NCBI RefSeq assembly: GCF_001421415.1
Contig: NZ_LMKH01000037.1
Span: forward strand, 1-64,000
DNA: 64,000 nucleotides
Direction: 5' to 3'
Origin: Sphingomonas sp. Leaf208
Lineage (GTDB): Bacteria; Pseudomonadota; Alphaproteobacteria; Sphingomonadales; Sphingomonadaceae
Part shown: one piece after another, positions 15,654 through 28,003 of the stretch
How the letters are laid out: the number at the start of each line of letters is the position of its first letter
How positions within the stretch are numbered: position 1 is the stretch's first letter
The notes under the pieces: generated by a model
What the model saw: the letters and a program-made list of their open reading frames with translations, nothing else
Told to the model about the DNA's origin: nothing
Database searches by the model: none
Position numbers and translations under genes: made by a program

Positions 15654-18104
15654 TCACGCTGCCAGCGCTGGATCCGATGCCATGAGATCGACCCGCACGC
15701 CATCCTCGCCGAGCAGTTCGAGGATCCGCTCGCCAGACGACAACGCGGTATCGCCCCACCAGTCGGCCGCCGTCATCCCGTCGAGATACCGCTCGGCACA
15801 CCGCAATGCGATGGTGCAGCGAAGCGTCGCGCCCTCATGCTCCCGCTGGAACGCCATGACATGGTCGCGGCGCTCCCCGGTGACGGCGATCGGCGCGTAG
15901 CTACCGTTCGAGAACAGCGCAGGATGCTTCCGCCGGAGATCCAGCAGATGCTTGATCGACCGCATTTTGGGTGCACCGCCAGCCCACAGCGTATCGCGCA
16001 GGACGGCATAATCGACCGGCCGCCGGTTATCCGGATCGACTAGGCTCAGATCGGCGATCTCGGTACCCTGATACAGATCCGGCACGCCCGGCACGGTATA
16101 GCGCAACACAACCTGCGCGAGGCTGTTCTGCTCTGCGGCGGGCGCGATCCGATCGACGAATGCCGTCATGTCCTCAATAAAGTCCGTCGACCGTTCGGGA
16201 TCGAGTGAGGCCCGCGCCAGATCGTGACAGCGGGTCTCGTACGCCTCGTCCGGCGCCTCCCAGGACGACCGGAGCTTGGCTTCGCGCAACGCCTTTTCCT
16301 GCCAGGCGACGATCCGCTCGGCATAGTCCGAAAGTCCCTCGGCATCCGACACCTTGAGGTCCGCCGGCCATGCCCCGAACAGCGTCTGGAGGAGCATATA
16401 GGTGTCGGCGGGATCAACGCCGCCCGCATACGGTGCAGCCAGTTCGCGCCAATGCTCCACACGCGAACGCCAGAGATCGGGTATCTCGCTGAGCACCGCC
16501 AGCCGCGCGCGGACGTCTTCGCCGCGCTTGTGATCATGCGTCGCGGTGGCAAGCATGGCGGACGGCCAGTCGCGAGCGCGCTCGATCATCGCGGCGTGGA
16601 AGGCGTCGATATCGAGCGAGATACGCGCCGCGTCGAACCCGACGTCGTTGCGCGAAAGCAGGCGGCCATAGCGATAGAACGCGGTGTCCTCGACCGCCTT
16701 GGCGGCGATCGGTGCCGAAAGTTGCTGGAATTTGCGCACCGCTTCGGCGGCGAGTGCGACGTCGCCTGGCCCCTCGCCTGCCAACCAACCCAGGATCCGG
16801 TCGACGACCGCGCTTTCGCCGGGCGGGACGAACTCGGCAACCCGCTGTCGGACGGTGTCGCGGATCCTGGCGTCTGCGAGGGGCGCCCCCTCGCCCGTTC
16901 CATAGGTTCGATACACCGGGAAGACCCAGAGCAGCCGCTCGATCGCGCGGCGGAGCATGCCCCTCGTCAACCCATCGCAGTCTGGTGTCGAGCGGGCCAG
17001 CGCCACGAACGCCTCGACGCAACGGCGGTGCTGCGCATCGAACTGCCACGCGAGCAAATCCTGCCGCGCGCGCAGTTCCTCGGGCGCGAAGTCGGCGGAG
17101 CGGCCGCTTATGTCAGCCCAGAGTTCGGCGAGCGGTTCTGCCCCGGCGGGTGCGTGGAGCAAGGCGGTGACCTGCTCCATGAAATCGTACCCGCTGGTGC
17201 CGTCGACGCCCCAGTCGGTGTTGAGCGGTTCGCCGTCGGCGAGGATCTTCTCGATGACGATGTAAGAAAGTCCAGCCGGTGCATCCGCGGGACGTTCGAT
17301 CGCGTCGAGACGCGCCCGGAGTTGCTGGCAATAGCCGGCCGGGTCGGTCAGGCCGTCGACGTGATCGACGCGGACGCCGTCGATCAGGCCCTCTGCGTAG
17401 AGGCGGAAATAGAGGGCGTGGGTGGCGTCGAACACGGCCGGGTCTTCCGCGCGAAGGCCGGCGAGGTCGTTGATCGTGAAGAACCGCCGCCAATTGAGTT
17501 CGTCGTTCGCCACGCGCCATGAGGCAAGGCGGTAGTGCTGGCGGTCGATCAGCGATGCGAGTTCTTCGGTCGTTGCGGTTGCTTGGTCCTCGTCGCGGAT
17601 AGGCAGGCGATGTTCGCCGTACGCTTTGAGGACGTAGCCGCTGTCGACCTTTTCCAGCTTCAACGCGCCGCTCGCGAGCGTCTCGGCGAGCGGATCGCCG
17701 AGGATCGGGAGGACGAGTTTCTCGCGCCAGTCGATATCGAAGTAGCGCGCGAATTCGCTGTCTTCGCCGTGTGTTAGAACGTTGTTCCACCACGCATTCT
17801 CACCTCCGGCAACGCCCATATGGTTTGGAACAATGTCGATGATGACGCCCATGTCGCGCGCGCGAAGCGCTGCGACGAGACTGCGGAACGACTCTTCGCC
17901 GCCAAGTTCGGGATTGATCCGGGTCGGATCGACGACGTCGTAGCCGTGGGTGGACCCGCTTCGCGCGGTGGTGATCGGCGAGGCGTAGAGGTGGCTGATC
18001 CCGAGGTCGTCGAGATACGGCACCAGCGCTTCGGCGTCGGCGAAGGTGAAGTCCTTGTGGAACTGGAAGCGGTAGGTTGCGCGCGGCGTTGTAGGCGGGA
18101 TCAT
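15654..18104 (-). CDS. treY: Malto-oligosyltrehalose synthase
   Basis: An 816-aa GH13 enzyme that converts the reducing-end alpha-1,4 bond of a malto-oligosaccharide to an alpha,alpha-1,1 bond, giving maltooligosyl trehalose. Visible motifs: N-terminal TYRFQFHKDFTFADA and LYASPITTARSGSTHGYDV, both typical of TreY; nucleophile Asp in DGVRVDHVDGL; acid/base Glu in IVIEKILADGE; and a third Asp in TATHDHKRGED. Start ATG 18104 overlaps the malQ stop (ATGA), so it is translationally coupled; the open frame back to 18542 is a shadow within malQ. Product is passed to TreZ. Confidence 0.95.
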   Translation of the reverse strand: MIPPTTPRATYRFQFHKDFTFADAEALVPYLDDLGISHLYASPITTARSGSTHGYDVVDPTRINPELGGEESFRSLVAALRARDMGVIIDIVPNHMGVAGGENAWWNNVLTHGEDSEFARYFDIDWREKLVLPILGDPLAETLASGALKLEKVDSGYVLKAYGEHRLPIRDEDQATATTEELASLIDRQHYRLASWRVANDELNWRRFFTINDLAGLRAEDPAVFDATHALYFRLYAEGLIDGVRVDHVDGLTDPAGYCQQLRARLDAIERPADAPAGLSYIVIEKILADGEPLNTDWGVDGTSGYDFMEQVTALLHAPAGAEPLAELWADISGRSADFAPEELRARQDLLAWQFDAQHRRCVEAFVALARSTPDCDGLTRGMLRRAIERLLWVFPVYRTYGTGEGAPLADARIRDTVRQRVAEFVPPGESAVVDRILGWLAGEGPGDVALAAEAVRKFQQLSAPIAAKAVEDTAFYRYGRLLSRNDVGFDAARISLDIDAFHAAMIERARDWPSAMLATATHDHKRGEDVRARLAVLSEIPDLWRSRVEHWRELAAPYAGGVDPADTYMLLQTLFGAWPADLKVSDAEGLSDYAERIVAWQEKALREAKLRSSWEAPDEAYETRCHDLARASLDPERSTDFIEDMTAFVDRIAPAAEQNSLAQVVLRYTVPGVPDLYQGTEIADLSLVDPDNRRPVDYAVLRDTLWAGGAPKMRSIKHLLDLRRKHPALFSNGSYAPIAVTGERRDHVMAFQREHEGATLRCTIALRCAERYLDGMTAADWWGDTALSSGERILELLGEDGVRVDLMASDPALAA

Positions 18105-20077
18105 GCGGGTCTCGTGGCGTTGAGCGTGTCGATGCGGGCGGCGATTTCGGGGCGGGCGAGCAGCGCGTCGGTCGTGTCGGGCATGCGGCGGCGCCAGTTG
18201 GGGTGTTCGTCGATCGTGCCGGGGAGGTTGGGTTGCTCGACCAGTCCGGCGAGATCCTCGATCGGGATAATGGCGAGCGCGCAGGGCGTGCTGGCGACGT
18301 GCGCGATGGCGGCGTCGACAACTTGGTCGGTGTCTTCGGGGGTTGGCTGTTCGGTGCCGGTGTCGAATGCAGACCAGAGCGCGACGCGGTCTTCGGCGCG
18401 AGCGGCAAGGTCCGTTGGTTTGTCGGCAGCGTCGGATTTGCGTCCGAGGTCCCATGTCCAGTCGATATCGCGGCCGCTCCACCAGCCTGCGACGGTGGCA
18501 AGGTCGTGCGTACCGGTCATCGCCACCGCGTCGCGCGACCATTTGGCGGGAGGCACGAAGCCGTCCGCGTCGCGCTCGAACCAGAGGACGCGCATGCCGA
18601 GCATGGCGCGCGCGTCCATCGCCTCGCGGAAGCCATCGGGGACGGTGCCGAGGTCTTCGCCGATGACGATCGCCTTGGCACGCTGCGATTCCATCGCGAC
18701 GATCCGCATCTGGTCTTCGAACGGCATGTCGAGGTACGCGCCCTCAGCGGCAGACGCGCCTTCGGGAACGACCCAGAGGCGACGAAGGCCGAACGCGTGG
18801 TCGATGCGGATGCCACCGGCATGGGCGAGCGCAGCGCGGATGGTCGCGATGAAGGGGGCGAAGGCGGTGTCACGGAGCGCTTGCGGGTCGAAGCCAGTGA
18901 TGCCCCAGCTTTGACCGTCCGGCCCCAGCGGGTCGGGTGGCGCGCCGATCGACAGGCCGGTGAGCAAGTCGCTGCGCCGGCTCCAGCCGTGGCTGCCGCC
19001 GGGGTCCATGCCGACGGCGAGATCGGCGATGAGACCGATCGCCATGCCGGCGTCCTTGGCGGCCGTCTGCGCGGCGTCGAGGTCGCGCCGGGCTAGCCAT
19101 TGGAGGAAGATGTAGAACGTGACGTCGTTCGCATGCTCCGCGACGAAGCGGCGGACGGTAGGGCTTGTGGGATCGCGATATTCGACGGGCCATTGCTGCC
19201 AGCCGCGCGCGCCCGTGGTCGCGCAGAAGTGCGCGTGGAGGGCGTCGAACTCGGAATGGCGTTCGAGGTCGTCGCCACCTTGCCGCCTGAACGCTGTCAG
19301 CGTTTCTTCAATCGGTGAAAGCACTTGGTCGAAGCTCTTGCGTAGTCGCGCGAGCTTTTCGGGGATTGCGGCGTTCCAGTCGATCAGTTCGGGAAAGTCG
19401 CGGCCGTCGGACTTTGCACCGAATGCGGCCGGGTCACCGTACAGCGCGTTGAGGAATTGCCGGCTCGAGGGTGCGTAGGGGCTGTACCGGCTGGCGTCGG
19501 CGGGGAACAGCGCGTGGGTGGGGCTGATCGCGAGGGCATCGGCGCCGCACTGGCCGAAGGCTCGGGCGGCGTCGGCTAGCGAAACGAAGTCGCCGAACGC
19601 CTTCGGCACGTCGGTGCGGAGGCTCGGGATCTGGACGGCGGGCGCCCAGAGTTTGCGGCGAGGTAGCGCATCGGCGATCGTGTAGCAGCGGCACGGCGCC
19701 ACGAGCAGGTCGATGACTTTGTCATCGATTTCAAGCATGTGGTAGCCGCTTTTGCTTATCGGACTCAATTCGCCGTTATCGACCGTGACAGAGCGCGTCG
19801 TACCGTCTTCGAACGTAAGCTCGGCTCTGCCTGATACTTTCGATGTCAGCCGGATCGGGTCTCCCACATCGACAGACAAGAAGCGGACGCCTCGCGCATC
19901 TCGCGCTTCGATCGCGGCGAGGCTTTCGGCAATCTGCTTTTCGCTTTTTGATGGATGGCCCAGGCAGTCCAGGATCGCCTGTAACGCACCGTCGGTGACG
20001 GTCTGGCGACGACCCGCTGCGTCCTGCCATTCGGGTTGCAGGCCGGCCGCAACAGCGAGTGTCCGGAGGCTGCTCAT
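18101..20077 (-). CDS. malQ: 4-alpha-glucanotransferase (amylomaltase)
   Basis: A 658-aa GH77 enzyme that transfers glucan segments between malto-oligosaccharides, rebuilding chains long enough for TreY. Catalytic motifs: nucleophile in GGIRIDHAFGLRRLW, acid/base Glu in VIGEDLGTVPDG, and Asp in AMTGTHDLATVAGWW. The N-terminal ~100 residues form a beta domain common in MalQ of this group. Start ATG 20077 overlaps the treZ stop (ATGA), and its own stop overlaps the treY start. It is placed inside a trehalose operon rather than a maltose regulon, so its main job is probably to recycle short glucans. Confidence 0.95.
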   Translation of the reverse strand: MSSLRTLAVAAGLQPEWQDAAGRRQTVTDGALQAILDCLGHPSKSEKQIAESLAAIEARDARGVRFLSVDVGDPIRLTSKVSGRAELTFEDGTTRSVTVDNGELSPISKSGYHMLEIDDKVIDLLVAPCRCYTIADALPRRKLWAPAVQIPSLRTDVPKAFGDFVSLADAARAFGQCGADALAISPTHALFPADASRYSPYAPSSRQFLNALYGDPAAFGAKSDGRDFPELIDWNAAIPEKLARLRKSFDQVLSPIEETLTAFRRQGGDDLERHSEFDALHAHFCATTGARGWQQWPVEYRDPTSPTVRRFVAEHANDVTFYIFLQWLARRDLDAAQTAAKDAGMAIGLIADLAVGMDPGGSHGWSRRSDLLTGLSIGAPPDPLGPDGQSWGITGFDPQALRDTAFAPFIATIRAALAHAGGIRIDHAFGLRRLWVVPEGASAAEGAYLDMPFEDQMRIVAMESQRAKAIVIGEDLGTVPDGFREAMDARAMLGMRVLWFERDADGFVPPAKWSRDAVAMTGTHDLATVAGWWSGRDIDWTWDLGRKSDAADKPTDLAARAEDRVALWSAFDTGTEQPTPEDTDQVVDAAIAHVASTPCALAIIPIEDLAGLVEQPNLPGTIDEHPNWRRRMPDTTDALLARPEIAARIDTLNATRPA

Positions 20078-21776
20078 CGATCCAGCCAGACTGCCACGCT
20101 GGCAGCCTCCCCAGGTCCGCCATCGGCGAAGATCGGCGAAGCCTCTATTGCGGGAAAATCAACGACATCGTCGCCGAGGTTGAGCGCAATTGTCAGGATT
20201 GCACCGTCACCCATTTTCCAGCGCGCAACGACCGCCCCCTTGCCGATCGCTTCGGCGCCGGTCGCGGTCGTGTCGCGCAGGCGGGGGATGATCTGCTCGT
20301 GGCGGATCTTGAGCAGGGTGCGGTACAGGTCCTGCCACTCGGCCGCATCGGCGCCGGGATGCGCGCGCGATTGGAGGAAGGTTTCATGCGCGTTTGGGTC
20401 GGGGATTGCCTCGCGCGCTTCGGGATCGGCGAAGGCGGCGAACTTGGCGAATTCCTTGCGTCGGCCTTCGCGCACCGCGTCCGCTAGCTCGTCGTGAAAG
20501 TCGGTGAAGAACAGGAACGGGCTTTCGCTCCCATGCTCGTCGCCGATGAAGAGCAAGGGGATCTGTGGACCCAGCAGCAGCAGTACGGTAGCGGCGCGGA
20601 GCTTTCGGCGGTCGGCGAGCAGCGTCAGGCGTTCGCCCATCGCGCGGTTGCCGATCTGGTCGTGGTTCTGGAGGAACGCCACGAACGCGGTCGGAGACAA
20701 ATGCGCGCTGGGCTTGCCGCGCGGCTTACCGTCATGGTTGGGGGAGCCTTCGCCCTGGTAGATGAAGCCTTCGCCCAAGCAGCGCGCGAGGCGCTCTGCG
20801 GGGCGATCGGCGAAGTCGGCGTAATAGGCGCTAGTCTCGCCGGTGAGCAGAACGTGGAGGACGTTGTGAAAGTCGTCGTTCCACTGTGCGTCGAACGCGG
20901 CGGGATGGAGGCGATCGGCGTCGTTGCCTTCGTTCTCGAGGACGAGGTGGACGTGGCGGCCGGCGGTCTTTGCGCGCAGTTCGGCGGCCATCGCGTCTAG
21001 GAACGCGTCGTTCTCGATCGCGTGGACCGCGTCGAAACGGAGGCCGTCGAACTTGTACTCGTTCAGCCACATCAGCGCGTTATCGACGAAATAGCGGTGA
21101 ACCGGCGCCTGGTCGACCGCGACCGCACCACCCCAGGGCGTGTCGACTTCGGGGTGGAAGAAACCCTTCGCATAGGCGCCGAGGTAGTTTCCGTCGGGGC
21201 CGAAGTGATTGTAGACCACGTCGAGAAACACGGCCAAGCCGAGTTCATGAGCGCGGTCGACCAACGCTTTCAACTCGTCGGGGGTGCCATAGCTTTCGGC
21301 GGGGGCGTAGGGCAGCACGCCGTCATAGCCCCAGCTGCGGGTGCCGCCGAACGCGTTGACGGGCATGAGTTCGATTCCCGTGATGCCGAGTTCGGCGATC
21401 GCCGGGAGGTGGTCCGCGACGCTCGCGAAGCCGCCGAGCGTGCCGACATGGACCTCCTGGATGACCATCTCTTCCCACGGCCGGCCGCGCCAGTCCAAGG
21501 TGCTCCACGTGTAGGCGTCAGGATCGACGACGACGCTCCAGCCGTGGACGCCGCCGTGTTGGAATCGCGAGGCCGGGTCTGGGACCGTCAGATCGTCGGC
21601 AAGCTTGAACCGGTAACGGGTGCCGGGATTGACGGGGGCTTTCGCGCTGAACCACCCCTCCGGGTCGCGGGTCATAGGGACCGCGTCGCCGTCCGCGATC
21701 TCCAGGGTCACTTCGTTGCGGTCGGGTGCCCAAAGGCGGAAGACCGTCCCGTCCTCGGAAAGCGTCGGTCCCCAGG

Positions 21777-21780
<4 letters not shown>
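20074..21780 (-). CDS. treZ: Malto-oligosyltrehalose trehalohydrolase
   Basis: A 568-aa GH13 enzyme that cleaves maltooligosyl trehalose to free trehalose plus a shortened oligosaccharide. The N-terminal beta-sandwich (FRLWAPDRNEVTLEI, CBM48-like) is followed by the barrel with EVHVGTLGGF, nucleophile Asp in DGLRFDAVHAI, acid/base Glu in HLVLENEGNDADRL, and Asp in FLQNHDQIGNR. Start ATG 21780 overlaps the glgX stop (ATGA); an in-frame ATG-like codon at 21798 would lie inside glgX. Family length is about 560-600 aa, so it is complete. Confidence 0.95.
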
Positions 21781-23879
<2,099 letters not shown>

Positions 23880-23953
23880 TGCGAGGACCCTCTTCGTGTC
23901 GTAATCATCGCTGCGGGCACGACTTTATCGCGGTGCAGCATTCCTTGCCGTGA

Positions 23954-23979
23954 AACCCGCCCGCCCGTTCCTATGTTCC
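23954..23979 (-). promoter_or_regulatory. EcfG-type general stress promoter candidate for glgX operon
   Basis: Reading the minus strand, GGAAC at 23979-23975 is separated by 17 bp from GGTT at 23957-23954. The alphaproteobacterial EcfG consensus is GGAAC, 16-17 bp, CGTT, so there is one mismatch in the -10. The position is about 75 bp upstream of the glgX start. Trehalose synthesis under the general stress response would make sense, but this rests on a short motif. Confidence 0.35.
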
Positions 23980-24060
23980 GCAGGCAGCAGCGAGTTTTCG
24001 CGGCACTCTTCTACGTATCAAGGACATGCACATGCCTTACACCATCCGATCGATCCTCGC

Positions 24061-25164
24061 ATGAGCGGCCCGAAACTGTTCGAGCCGCTCAAGGTCGGCA
24101 ACCTCAAGCTCGCCAACCGGATCGTGATCGCGCCGATGTGCCAGTACTCGGCGACCAACGGCTGCATGAACGACTGGCACCAGATCCATCTTGGGCAGCT
24201 TGCGCTGTCCGGCGCGGCGCTGTTGACGATCGAGGCGAGCGCGGTGCTGCCGGAAGGGCGGATCACCTATGGCGACGTCGGGCTGTACGACGATGCGACC
24301 GAGGCGGCGATGGCTGGGGTGATCGAGAGCGTGCGGCGCTGGTCGGACATGCCGATCGCGATCCAGTTGTCGCATGCCGGGCGCAAGGCATCGTGCGAGG
24401 TGCCGTGGAAGGGTGGACTCCAGATCGCGCCGGGCGAGCCGAACGGGTGGCAGACCGAGGGGCCTTCGACAGTCCCGTTCCTGCGCGACGATAACGCGCC
24501 GGTGGCGCTCGACGCGCAGGGGCTGGCGCGGGTGCGCGATGCGTTTGCGGCGGCCGCAGTGCGTGCTACTCGGTTGGGGATCGATGCGATCCAGCTGCAT
24601 TCGGCGCATGGGTATCTGCTGCACGAGTTCCTGTCGCCGCTGTCGAACCGGCGCGAGGATGCGTATGGCGGCAGCCTGGAGAACCGGATGCGCTTCCCGC
24701 TGGAGGTTTACGATGCGGTTCGGGCTGCGTTTCCGGCCGAACGCTCGGTGACGATGCGTGTATCGGGGACCGACTGGGTCGAAGGCGGCTGGGATTCGGA
24801 GCAGACGGTGGCGTTCGCGAAGGCTCTGGAGGCGCGTGGGTGTAGTGCGATCCACGTATCGAGCGGTGGGATCACGCCCGAGCAGCAGATCCCGGTCGGA
24901 CCGAGCTATCAGGTGCCGCTCGCGCGGGCGGTGAAGCAGGCGGTGTCGATCCCGGTCGTCGCGGTCGGGCTGATCACCGATTTCGAGCAGGCCGAGGCGA
25001 TCGTCGGGACGGGCAATGCGGACATGATCGCGCTGGCTCGAACGATCCTTTACGATCCGCGCTGGCCCTGGCATGCGGCGGCGCATCTTGGGGGTAAGGT
25101 GAAGGCGCCGAAGCAGTATCTCCGGTCGCAGCCGCGGCAGTTTAAGGATTTGTTCGAGGGGTAA
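24061..25164 (+). CDS. NADH:flavin oxidoreductase, OYE family (YqjM-like)
   Basis: A 367-aa FMN-dependent ene-reductase. Motifs: LANRIVIAPMCQYSATNG (FMN-binding N-terminus with the YqjM-type Cys), QLSHAGRKAS, the HSAHGYLLHEFLSPLSNRR active-site His pair and R..DAYGGSLENR, and the phosphate-binding ARTILYDPRWPWHAA at the end. Such enzymes reduce activated C=C bonds of alpha,beta-unsaturated carbonyls using NADPH and often serve in electrophile detoxification. Start ATG 24061 fits family alignment; the open frame back to 23950 is not conserved in character. It stands alone, divergent from glgX. Confidence 0.92.
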   Translation: MSGPKLFEPLKVGNLKLANRIVIAPMCQYSATNGCMNDWHQIHLGQLALSGAALLTIEASAVLPEGRITYGDVGLYDDATEAAMAGVIESVRRWSDMPIAIQLSHAGRKASCEVPWKGGLQIAPGEPNGWQTEGPSTVPFLRDDNAPVALDAQGLARVRDAFAAAAVRATRLGIDAIQLHSAHGYLLHEFLSPLSNRREDAYGGSLENRMRFPLEVYDAVRAAFPAERSVTMRVSGTDWVEGGWDSEQTVAFAKALEARGCSAIHVSSGGITPEQQIPVGPSYQVPLARAVKQAVSIPVVAVGLITDFEQAEAIVGTGNADMIALARTILYDPRWPWHAAAHLGGKVKAPKQYLRSQPRQFKDLFEG

Positions 25165-25182
25165 GCAGCCTCTGCTTCCACG

Positions 25183-25303
25183 ATCCTCCCCCGCCAGGGG
25201 GAGGTGGCGCGGAGCGACGGAGGGGGAGGACACGGAACAGAGGTTTTGCCTGCCTCCCCCTCCGTCAGGCTGCGCCTGCCACCTCCCCCTGGCGGGGGAG
25301 GAT
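25183..25303. repeat. Paired GC-rich palindrome, family 1, copy B
   Basis: Two inverted halves, each a palindrome: CCTCCCCCGCCAGGGGGAGG at the left and ACCTCCCCCTGGCGGGGGAG at the right, with GACGGAGGGGGAGGA and CCTCCCCCTCCGTC between them. The whole 121 bp can fold into a long hairpin. It lies between the convergent OYE and SDR genes and matches copies at 6801 and 56515. Confidence 0.9.
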
Positions 25304-25335
25304 TTCTTCGTTACGCTCTAGCGATGCCTGAGCGT

Positions 25336-26139
25336 TCACCCCGCGACGGTCATCACCGAACCCGAATCCACTCGGATATCCGCACCGTTGATAAAGCTCG
25401 CACGTTCCGAGCACAGGAACACGATCGCCGACGCGACCTCTTCCGACGTCCCGCGACGCTTCAGGGTCATCCCCGGGCGCTCCTCCTCGAGAAACGTCTC
25501 GATCGCCTCGTCGAAGCTCGTGCCCTTCTCGTCGGCACGCTTCTGCATCATCTTGTCAGTCATCGGCGTCGCGATGAACGCGGGCGAGACGGTGTTTACC
25601 AGCACGTTGTCGCACCCATAGGCCTTCGACAGCCCCTTCGACAGGCTGGAGATCCCCGCCTTCGACGCACAATAGGCGAGCTCGTCGACATAGGGCTGCA
25701 CCGCATCCTCGGAGCTCATCAGCACGATGCGGCCCCATTTCGCGGCGCGCATCGCCGGGATCGCCTCGCGGCAGACGCGCACCGCGCCCATCAGGTTGAT
25801 GTCGAGCGTTGACTGCCAGCCTTCATCATCAACTTCAAGGAAGTCGCCGGTTGCGCCGGTCACGCCTGCGCAGTTGACCAGGATGTCCGGATCGCCGAGC
25901 TGTTCGCGGACCTTGGCGAACAAGGCCTTCACGTCGTCGAGCTTGGTCAGATCCGCCTCGACCGCAATCACTTCGCCGTGCGCCTTAAGGTCTTCGACAC
26001 TCGCGTCGAGATCGCCGCCGGGTTGGTCGGTGATTGCGACGCGGACGCCTTCCTGGAGCAGCATCCGGGCGGTTTCCTTGCCCATGCCGCTGTCCGCGCC
26101 GGTGATGAGCGCGATCTTGCCTGTAATATCGAGGTTCAT
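25336..26139 (-). CDS. SDR family oxidoreductase
   Basis: A 267-aa classical short-chain dehydrogenase. Cofactor motif ITGADSGMGKETA (TGxxxGxG) is at residues 13-25, NCAG-type motif VNCAGVTGATG, and the catalytic Ser-Tyr-Lys is visible as VLMSSED and YCASKAG. The C-terminal GADIRVDSGSVMTV is typical of glucose-dehydrogenase-like SDRs. Substrate is unknown. Start ATG 26139 has AAGGA 8 nt upstream. It lies 28 bp downstream of the GH15 gene on the same strand, the last gene of an SDR-GH15-SDR operon. Confidence 0.9.
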   Translation of the reverse strand: MNLDITGKIALITGADSGMGKETARMLLQEGVRVAITDQPGGDLDASVEDLKAHGEVIAVEADLTKLDDVKALFAKVREQLGDPDILVNCAGVTGATGDFLEVDDEGWQSTLDINLMGAVRVCREAIPAMRAAKWGRIVLMSSEDAVQPYVDELAYCASKAGISSLSKGLSKAYGCDNVLVNTVSPAFIATPMTDKMMQKRADEKGTSFDEAIETFLEEERPGMTLKRRGTSEEVASAIVFLCSERASFINGADIRVDSGSVMTVAG

Positions 26140-26167
26140 GCTGTCGTCCTTACGTCAGTGAAAATTG

Positions 26168-28003
26168 TCATGCCCATTCCCGCGGCCCGTCGCTGTCGAG
26201 CGCACGGTCGAGGTAGAAGGCCGCGCTGATGAGCGCCAAGTGGCTGAAGCCTTGCGGGAAATTGCCGAGGAAGCTGCCGTCCTGCGCGATCTCCTCGGCG
26301 AACAGGCCGAGATGGTTGCCATGCGCGAGCAGCTTCTCGAAGTTCAGCCGCGCCTCGTCGAGGCGCCCTGCTCGCGCGAGGCATTCGACGTACCAGAACG
26401 AGCAGGCGACGAACGTCCCCTCCTGCCCCGGCAGGCCGTCGTCGATCCGGTAGCGATAGACCTGCCCATCGTCGGACAGATCCTCGCCAATCGCCTCCAG
26501 CGTCGCGAGCCACTTGGGATCGGTCGCGCCGACGAAGCGGACCAGCGGCATCATCAGCAACGCGCCGTCGACCGCCAGATCATCCGGCGCATCGCCGATC
26601 GCGCGGACGAACCGGCCAAGATCGTCGTTCCAGAAGTTCGCCCAGATATCGTCGTGGATCGCCGTCCGCGTCTCCGACCAGCGGACCAACGGCGCGGGGA
26701 GCGAACGCTTCTGCGCCAGCCGCACCGCGCGATCGACCGCGACCCAGCTCATCAGTCGCGAATGGAGATAATGCTTCTTCGGCCCGCGGACTTCCCAGAT
26801 GCCCGAGTCCGGTGTGTCCCACGTCTCGCAGACCTGATCGACGATCCGCCCGATCGCGACCCATGAGTCATGCGCGATCGGCTCGCCGTATTTGCTGCCC
26901 AGATAGGTCGCATCGAGCAGCGCGCCGTAGATGTCGTGCTGCGTCTGGTCCTTCGCCTCGTTGCCGACGACGATCGGGGTCGCGCCCTCGAACCCGGCAA
27001 GGTCGAGCTTGCGTTCGTCGGCGATCTCGCCGCCGTCGAGCGCGTACATGACGCCGAGATGACCCTTCGAACACGCCTGCGCGCGGTCCATCGCCCAGTG
27101 GAGGAAGCCGACTGCCTCGCCCTGATAGCCGAGCCGGAGCAAGGCATACACGATGAAGGATGAGTCGCGGACCCACGTCGCGCGGTAATCCCAGTTTCGC
27201 ACGCCACCATGCGCTTCGGGCAGGCCGAAAGTCGCGGCGGCGGCGATCGAGCCGTGCTTGCGCGAGGTGAGCAGTTTCAATGCCATCGCCGAGCGCTCGA
27301 CGGTCTCGCGCCAGCGGCCGCGGTAGCGAGACTTGCGGCTCCAGGCGCGCCAATAGGCGATGTCCTTCTCGACGATCGCATCGAGCGTCTCGGTATCGAG
27401 CGAAACGTCGTCGGGGTTGCTGAGGATCAGCGAGACGGTGTCGCCTTCGGTCAGGTGGATCTCGGCGGTCAGGTCGCAGCCGTCTGCGACGAGCGTCGCG
27501 GCACCGTGAACCGCGAGCGCAAGACCGCTTTCGTGATCGAACCGCCCGCGCGATACGTCCGCCTCCGACGTCGTGACGGAGGCCATGCGTCCCATCACGC
27601 CATAGTCGAACCGCGGGGCGCACCGGACGCGGACCCTCGCCGATCCGCGCGTGCAGGTCAGCCGACGGACCAGCCGCGACGGCGCGTCGTCCTTGTCGTT
27701 GCCGACCGGCATGAGGTCGACCAAGTCGACACTCGCGGCATTCGCCATCCAGCGGGTCAGTAGGATGTTGGTCTCGGGCAGGTACATCTGGACGATGTTT
27801 GCGTCGGGCAGGTCGGGCTCGACCGAAAAATGACCGCCTTTGTCGCCGTCGAGCAGCCGCGCGAAGACCGACGCGCTATCGAGGCACGGCCAGCAGAGAT
27901 AGTCGATCGTGCCCGCCGTATCGACCAGCGCGATCGTCTCCAGATTACCGATCGCGCCGTGATCCGCGATCGATATGGCGTGCTTATCCCCATGGTCAGC
28001 CAT
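26168..28003 (-). CDS. Glycoside hydrolase family 15 protein (glucoamylase/trehalase-like)
   Basis: A 611-aa protein: an N-terminal beta domain to about residue 210 (AIGNLETIALVDTAGTIDY, the trehalase-like N-terminal family), then an (alpha/alpha)6 barrel with GGVRNWDYRATWVRDSSF, acid/base region IVVGNEAKDQTQHDIYGAL and C-terminal Glu in EEIAQDGSFLGNFPQGFSH. GH15 enzymes invert alpha-glucosidic bonds; bacterial members of this layout include trehalases. Given the trehalose operon 2 kb away it may recycle trehalose or trim glucans, which is an inference. Start ATG 28003 overlaps the upstream SDR stop by 8 bp. Confidence 0.9.
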   Translation of the reverse strand: MADHGDKHAISIADHGAIGNLETIALVDTAGTIDYLCWPCLDSASVFARLLDGDKGGHFSVEPDLPDANIVQMYLPETNILLTRWMANAASVDLVDLMPVGNDKDDAPSRLVRRLTCTRGSARVRVRCAPRFDYGVMGRMASVTTSEADVSRGRFDHESGLALAVHGAATLVADGCDLTAEIHLTEGDTVSLILSNPDDVSLDTETLDAIVEKDIAYWRAWSRKSRYRGRWRETVERSAMALKLLTSRKHGSIAAAATFGLPEAHGGVRNWDYRATWVRDSSFIVYALLRLGYQGEAVGFLHWAMDRAQACSKGHLGVMYALDGGEIADERKLDLAGFEGATPIVVGNEAKDQTQHDIYGALLDATYLGSKYGEPIAHDSWVAIGRIVDQVCETWDTPDSGIWEVRGPKKHYLHSRLMSWVAVDRAVRLAQKRSLPAPLVRWSETRTAIHDDIWANFWNDDLGRFVRAIGDAPDDLAVDGALLMMPLVRFVGATDPKWLATLEAIGEDLSDDGQVYRYRIDDGLPGQEGTFVACSFWYVECLARAGRLDEARLNFEKLLAHGNHLGLFAEEIAQDGSFLGNFPQGFSHLALISAAFYLDRALDSDGPREWA